The position numbers were made by a program, and so were the translations under genes. DNA of 64,000 bases from Halobacteriales archaeon QH_7_66_36 (GTDB taxonomy: Archaea; Halobacteriota; Halobacteria; Halobacteriales; Haloarculaceae): contig PXQV01000003.1 of NCBI GenBank assembly GCA_003021175.1, forward strand, positions 89,816 to 153,815. The letters run 5' to 3'. The notes below the pieces were generated by a model. That model was not told the DNA's origin. It saw only the letters and a list, made by a program, of their open reading frames with translations, and did no database searches. This document shows positions 59,320-64,000 of this stretch, piece by piece; within the stretch, counting starts at the first letter, position 1, and each line of letters begins with the position of its first letter.

Positions 59320-59474
59320 TGGAGACGCTTCGACTGTCGCGAACCACGTACCAGCTCATCAAACGCGCTGTCGAGGCGCTGGAGCGGATTGGCCGGAAAC
59401 TCCAGCGATACAACGACCGACACGAGCGAACAGCGGAGGAAGGTGCAGACGGGTTGAGTCCCCACGAATCATGA
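59319..59474 (+). CDS. Small protein, overlapping stop/start
   Basis: METLRLSRTTYQLIKRAVEALERIGRKLQRYNDRHERTAEEGADGLSPHES; ATG overlaps the preceding TGA. Confidence 0.55.
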   Translation: METLRLSRTTYQLIKRAVEALERIGRKLQRYNDRHERTAEEGADGLSPHES

Positions 59475-59722
59475 CCGGCAAAGCAACACTCGGCGACTTC
59501 GAGGTCAAGAAACCATCTGATGAGTCCCGCTCGCTCACACTGGAAGAGCGACTCCTCACCCCGATCTCTCCGTCCATCGGTCTGCGAGTGATTCCCGGTC
59601 GCGGCGATCCGCTCTATCTCCAAAATCGGGGAAGAGAGCGGTATCTCTTCCGCAACGAGCACGGTCGGTGGTTCATCCTCCAACCCTCGGCGAAAGACTC
59701 GGAAGAAGCGTTCGTCCGTTGA
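59471..59722 (+). CDS. Small hypothetical protein
   Basis: MTGKATLGDFEVKKPSDESRSLTLEERLLTPISPSIGLRVIPGRGDPLYLQNRGRERYLFRNEHGRWFILQ..; ATGA overlap. Confidence 0.55.
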   Translation: MTGKATLGDFEVKKPSDESRSLTLEERLLTPISPSIGLRVIPGRGDPLYLQNRGRERYLFRNEHGRWFILQPSAKDSEEAFVR

Positions 59723-60094
59723 GTGTATCTCCCAGCAGACCGGCCCGAACGGTTGGCGCGGTCTGCGCTTCGTCGACGGACGGTAATCGGATACGACTAC
59801 GTCCGGCGGTCGGCCGCCCCAGATCCGGTCAGATCGACGGTGACAGCGATATTCGTCGCGGAACGCTGGCCCGAGACGACCTACGAGTGTGGGTCGTGCG
59901 AGGCGCTGTTCGACACGGCACGAGACCATGCTCTCCACTGCTGGGACGCCCATCCTTGGGTCCCGAATCCAGAGCAGGTGCGCCGGCGACGTCAGGCCGA
60001 CGAGCGAAAATCGGAGATAAATCCGGGTATCGAGGCCGTTCAGACATTAACCAACAGCGCTGGATTCTTGGGTGAGGTGTTGGTTAAGAGGTGA
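59723..60094 (+). CDS. Small zinc-finger-like protein
   Basis: 'TTYECGSCEALFDTARDHALHCWDAHPWVPNPEQV' C2H2-like motif. Confidence 0.55.
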   Translation: MYLPADRPERLARSALRRRTVIGYDYVRRSAAPDPVRSTVTAIFVAERWPETTYECGSCEALFDTARDHALHCWDAHPWVPNPEQVRRRRQADERKSEINPGIEAVQTLTNSAGFLGEVLVKR

Positions 60095-60099
60095 CGCTC

Positions 60100-60375
60100 T
60101 TATGTAGAACTGTGGAAAGCCCCGATAACGAGACAGTCAATGGTTAAATCGACGGATTCACCAACCAGAGTGAGTGACCGAACGATGCCGACGGTGTGAG
60201 TGGCCTGCTCCGAGCCCTGCTTGGACAGGCGGCGGAACTTCCGCAGCCACGGTTGAACGAGGGAAAACAGGCACTCAGCCTGATTGATGTGGACGCCGTC
60301 GGGCGAGACATTCGTCTCCCGCGCTGATAGCGAGCGTTGCAGAGGGGCTTCCGTCTGCCAATCTCCCGGTCAAAG
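60100..60375 (-). pseudogene. C-terminal remnant of an IS1595/ISXO2-like transposase
   Basis: Minus-strand translation ..WQTEAPLQRSLSARETNVSPDGVHINQAECLFSLVQPWLRKFRRLSKQGSEQATHTVGIVRSLTLVGESVDLTIDCLVIGAFHSST*. Confidence 0.6.
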
Positions 60376-60748
60376 CGAAGCTGGCCTGGCGAGTTAAAGT
60401 CGCTCCCGTGGTGGGAATGGCGGGCCTTGCGAGCGCTGGGTTCTTCGATCCACTTGGTATCGGTGCTTGGTGTGCTGGCTGTGTGTTCCTCACAATCTTC
60501 CTATGAGATGTGCTCGCTTCGGAAGGTGCATCTGTACCTCTGGGCCTACATCGGCCTAGCACTGCCGGCGCTGGTCGTGTGTATCGTCGCTGCGGAAGCA
60601 CTCATCCAGTTCGGGTCCCAGTACTTCGGCCATAGCGACGTCCAGAAGCAACTGTGTGGCGGGGACATCGTCTCCGAGATTGACCCCTGCTGAGCCGAGC
60701 GCCACCGACTGAGAATGGCTTTTCTTATTCCGGCAGCAACTCACGGAC

Positions 60749-62020
60749 ATGGCTTCTAAGATTTTCCGTCGTGCTACCGCGCGGTCTATCGATCTCGTCG
60801 CGCTCGGGACGATCCTGCTCCATCCGTTTTCGTTGTACGTCGTGCTACTTCTCTACTGGGGGGACCTCCTCGGTGGGACGACTCGGCAGTTCTGCCAGAC
60901 GGTGGTCGCGGCGCCACGCGAAGAGTACTCGCCGACCGAACCACCGGCGATGCGCCGGAACGGCGACTCGAATCCGTTCAGGTTCTTCACACCGAAGCTT
61001 GGGACCGTCCGGCCGGCTGAGTGGTTGCCGCCGATCGCGGTACACAACCTCAAACCGGCCGTGGTTGGACTATTCACCGCGGCACCGATGACTGCCGTCG
61101 CTATCGGCCTGACGGCGACGAACCTTGAACCACCGTTCGCCGTTCGGTCGTGGCCGACGGTCAGCATTCTGACTGCCGGTGTTCTCGCGGTTCTCGTGAA
61201 GCACGGCTGGGCCTTCCGGCGGTTCGTCCGCTCGGAGCGCCCGCCAGCAAAGCAGATTCTCCCCAGCCTGCGATGGTTTGGACCGATTCTAATGGCGTTT
61301 CCGGTCATCGCCGTCGACACCGTCCACGCGGGGGCCGAGTTCAACCCCTCGGCTGGGTTCACCGCGGTGGCAGTCCTGATCGTGGTCGGGCACGTCGTTT
61401 ACGAGACGCGCCGGGACGAGCTACCGACCGGTGCGGACCCGTTCGAGCTTTCGATACCGCCGAGACGACCGGTCGAGCGGTTCCGGGCCGACCGGCGCGC
61501 GGTTCGGATCGCGGGGATGCTCGACGGTGTTGCTCCCCGAATCGAGTGGGAGCTACTCAATGTCATCTCCCGACTCACGGCCCTCCTCTTGTTGGCTGTC
61601 GTAGGGTTCGTGGCGGCCTCCGCTCTCGGATCGATAGCGGCAGTCGTCGGGGCCTGTATCGCGGTCGTGGTGGGCTTCGTGTCGATGGGTATCGCTCACT
61701 TCGAATTGGCGTTCGGAGCAATGGAGTACCGACTGTACGACGACGAGTTGGTCGCGTACGACGCGCGACTCGACGCCGTCCAGTGGCGCGTCCCGCTAGA
61801 GGCGGTCCGAACCGTTTCGATCGAACGGGGTCTCTGGACGGAACCGCCCGGCACGGACGCAGCGACAGTCACGCTTGACCGGACCGATCTGGCGGTCGAG
61901 CAGTCGCCGTACGGCTTCTACCGGCAGTCACTTCCATACGTCGAAGAACCTGAACGCGTCGTCGAACGACTTCACCAAGCAACGACGGCTGCCGAGAAAC
62001 GACACGGTAATAGGGCGTAA
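60749..62020 (+). CDS. DUF6498-like membrane protein
   Basis: 423 aa, multiple TM, 'LVALGTILLHPFSLYVVLLLYWGDLLGG..NPFRFFTPKLGTVRP'. Confidence 0.65.
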   Translation: MASKIFRRATARSIDLVALGTILLHPFSLYVVLLLYWGDLLGGTTRQFCQTVVAAPREEYSPTEPPAMRRNGDSNPFRFFTPKLGTVRPAEWLPPIAVHNLKPAVVGLFTAAPMTAVAIGLTATNLEPPFAVRSWPTVSILTAGVLAVLVKHGWAFRRFVRSERPPAKQILPSLRWFGPILMAFPVIAVDTVHAGAEFNPSAGFTAVAVLIVVGHVVYETRRDELPTGADPFELSIPPRRPVERFRADRRAVRIAGMLDGVAPRIEWELLNVISRLTALLLLAVVGFVAASALGSIAAVVGACIAVVVGFVSMGIAHFELAFGAMEYRLYDDELVAYDARLDAVQWRVPLEAVRTVSIERGLWTEPPGTDAATVTLDRTDLAVEQSPYGFYRQSLPYVEEPERVVERLHQATTAAEKRHGNRA

Positions 62021-62112
62021 AATCGATTCATAGCATTATCTTACGCGGTTCCGACTTCTGTCGGCTTAAATTTCTATCACATATCGATATATAAATCTAG
62101 AATGTACATATT

Positions 62113-62394
62113 TTGACGTACTTCTTCCAGGGAAAGGAGGGCACGTCCCTCGACCAGTACGTCCGCGTTGCGAACGACATTCTGTTCAATCCCGAGGGCA
62201 CCATCGACCGAGCCGAACAGGCCTACGAGCAGCAGTTGGACGCTGAGGACGGTGATGGGTCCCAGTCCTCGCTCGCCGGCGAGCGAGCGCTGGCGAGTAT
62301 CGAACGTGTGAGTGACGACCCGCAGGCGAAGGTCGACCAGTTCGAGGAGCGCGAGGATGCGCTTCGTGAACGGTTCCAGAAGGCGATGGCCTGA
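62113..62394 (+). CDS. Hypothetical protein, start uncertain (TTG), possibly 5' truncated
   Basis: TYFFQGKEGTSLDQYVRVANDILFNPEGTIDRAEQAYEQQLDAEDG.. right after an AT-rich tract. Confidence 0.45.
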   Translation: MTYFFQGKEGTSLDQYVRVANDILFNPEGTIDRAEQAYEQQLDAEDGDGSQSSLAGERALASIERVSDDPQAKVDQFEEREDALRERFQKAMA

Positions 62395-62459
62395 GGCCGC
62401 GACGATGAAGTAGTCGTCTCTTCTGTTTTTTCGCCCTTGAGGGGTGGAGGGCGATAGAG

Positions 62460-62684
62460 ATGGAGAAGTCAGCGGACAGCGATGGGAGTGACAACCAATT
62501 CCCACCGGAGAGGCGGCTCGAAGCACCAAATTATCGACTTGTCAAGGCCGGAATCGCAACCATCCTCGATATAGAAACACTCCGCGAGTGTGTTGCCTAC
62601 GAAAACACCCACCAGAATCGACCACAGATTCTGCGACGGCTCAAGTGGAAGGCAGACGAACTCCGGGAAGAGGCCGATGAATGA
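62460..62684 (+). CDS. Small hypothetical protein
   Basis: MEKSADSDGSDNQFPPERRLEAPNYRLVKAGIATILDIETLRECVAYENTHQNRPQILRRLKWKADELREEADE; preceded by GAGGGGTGGAGGG leader. Confidence 0.55.
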   Translation: MEKSADSDGSDNQFPPERRLEAPNYRLVKAGIATILDIETLRECVAYENTHQNRPQILRRLKWKADELREEADE

Positions 62685-62722
62685 ACAGCGCCGTTCCTGC
62701 GGAGTATCGAGTTCAGTACGGA

Positions 62723-63169
62723 CTACTCTGTGCTACTGAACTCGTCGAAGAGGGCCTTCACACGGCCCTTGATTTCGTCACGAATCTCGCGTACCCGGTC
62801 CAGATCCTGTCCATCAGGATCGTCGAGCGCCCAGTCACGGATATCGACCTCGTCGCCAACCTCCCCAACATCAAGCGTCGAGCAGCTCATCGTCGCGACG
62901 TAGTCACACGAGCGGAGCTCGTCCAGTATGATTTCTCGTGGCGTCCTGTCTGAGAGGTCGATTCCAATCTCTTCCATCACGTCGATCACTTCGTCATGGA
63001 CGTGCTCAGCCGGGCGCGTCCCGCCAGTCAGAGTCTCGACGCGGTCTTCGAGACCGCGACGCTCCCGTTCGCGGTCGGCGAAGGCGATCGACATCTGCGA
63101 CCGGCCGGCGTTCTGGACGCACATGAAGGCGATACGGATCGGATCAGCCGAGTGAGTGTCAGTGAACAT
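62723..63169 (-). CDS. arsC: Low-molecular-weight phosphatase/arsenate reductase family
   Basis: 'IRIAFMCVQNAGRSQMSIAFA' P-loop, 'MSCSTLDVGEVGDEVDIRDWALDDPDGQDLDRVREIRDEI'; start at MFTDTHSADP. Confidence 0.85.
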   Translation of the reverse strand: MFTDTHSADPIRIAFMCVQNAGRSQMSIAFADRERERRGLEDRVETLTGGTRPAEHVHDEVIDVMEEIGIDLSDRTPREIILDELRSCDYVATMSCSTLDVGEVGDEVDIRDWALDDPDGQDLDRVREIRDEIKGRVKALFDEFSSTE

Positions 63170-63182
63170 AGTCTGGTGGTAG

Positions 63183-64000
63183 TCAGTCGTCAGTTGTTGG
63201 GTCGCGTGTCGATGCGTCGAGGCTGCCGGTGTCGAAGCCACCCCAGTCGAACCGCCGCTGGAAGTACAGGGCGACGTTGACCAACGCGAGGAGCACCGGC
63301 ACCTCGATGAGCGGGCCGACGACGGTCGCGAACGCGACGCCGGAGCCGACGCCGAAGACGGCGACTGCGACGGCGATTGCGAGTTCGAAGTTATTCGAGG
63401 CAGCGGTGAAGCCAATGGCTGTCGTCGTCGAGTAGTCTGCGCCGATACCGCGGCCCATCCCGAAGCTCACGAGGAACATCACGACGAAGTAGATGGTCAG
63501 CGGAACGGCGATCAGCAGGACGTCGGCCGGCGAGGCGACGATGTTGCCGCCCTGGGTGGCGAACATCACGATGACGGTGAACAGGAGTGCAACAAGCGTC
63601 AGCGGATCGATTTTCGGAATAAACTCGTCGTCGTACCAGGCTTCACTTTTCACCCGGGTCCCGACGTAGCGGGTCAGGAAGCCGCCGACGAACGGAATCC
63701 CGAGGAAAATGACAATCGCCTCGACGACCTGCATCGGCGTGATGCCGAAGGTCGTGATGCCGGCGACCAGCGAGTCCATCCCGAGCAGCGGTGGGAGGAA
63801 CAGCGCAAAGAACCAGACGTACACCCCGTAGGTGATGATCTGGAAGAGGCTGTTGAACGCAACGAGGCCCGTCACATACTCGGTTGACCCTTCCGCGAGT
63901 TCGTTCCAGACCAGCACCATTGCGATACACCGAGCCATCCCGATGAACACCAGTCCGAGGAAGTATTCCGGACGCGCCGGGAGGCCGGGAACGAGCCCGC
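63183..64000 (-). CDS. acr3: Arsenical-resistance efflux permease, Acr3 family (5' end outside window)
   Basis: '[45 protein letters not shown]', '[17 protein letters not shown]'; open through the window edge. Confidence 0.9.
   Translation of the reverse strand, partial: GLVPGLPARPEYFLGLVFIGMARCIAMVLVWNELAEGSTEYVTGLVAFNSLFQIITYGVYVWFFALFLPPLLGMDSLVAGITTFGITPMQVVEAIVIFLGIPFVGGFLTRYVGTRVKSEAWYDDEFIPKIDPLTLVALLFTVIVMFATQGGNIVASPADVLLIAVPLTIYFVVMFLVSFGMGRGIGADYSTTTAIGFTAASNNFELAIAVAVAVFGVGSGVAFATVVGPLIEVPVLLALVNVALYFQRRFDWGGFDTGSLDASTRDPTTDD

Noticed and set aside
60337-60693. 118-aa ORF with partial TM character
   Set aside because: Frame-ambiguous (hydrophobic stretches in two frames) next to a transposase remnant; not supported well enough to call.
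62681-62953. 90-aa plus ORF over arsC
   Set aside because: Antisense to a clear ArsC-family gene.

Overview
Haloarchaeal (GC-rich, euryarchaeal) chromosome segment. About 1-47 kb is mostly ordinary core genome: dph2, menA-menC-menE, rpoL, hisF, purL, TFB, gatC-gatA, cofD-led operon, tRNA methylthiotransferase, deoC, pfkB, gatD, SAMP/MoaD-like protein, and a histidine kinase/HalX-type regulator operon. It is interrupted by two IS1341-type (tnpB-only IS200/IS605) elements. About 47-64 kb is an accessory region. It holds small IS-derived palindrome-ended insertions, a decayed/intact metal-redox cluster (interrupted halocyanin, DyP-like Tat protein, P19-like lipoprotein, half-size CtaA, Cys-cluster membrane proteins), a low-GC KAP-type P-loop NTPase, an HTH/HNH gene with a frameshifted second HNH, chains of small overlapping ORFs, an IS1595-like transposase remnant, and arsC/acr3 at the right edge. 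Most interesting observations: three paired-hairpin insertions of 48-58 bp inside one tnpB, two of them in frame; a 14-bp motif at nearly identical distance upstream of the halocyanin and DyP-like genes; a receiver domain whose phospho-acceptor Asp is Asn; a TnpB lacking the RuvC-II Glu and carrying a TGA in place of a probable Trp codon; and a recurrent GAGGGGTGCGGG leader in the accessory region. All calls come from reading the sequence and the supplied ORF track; no database search was run.
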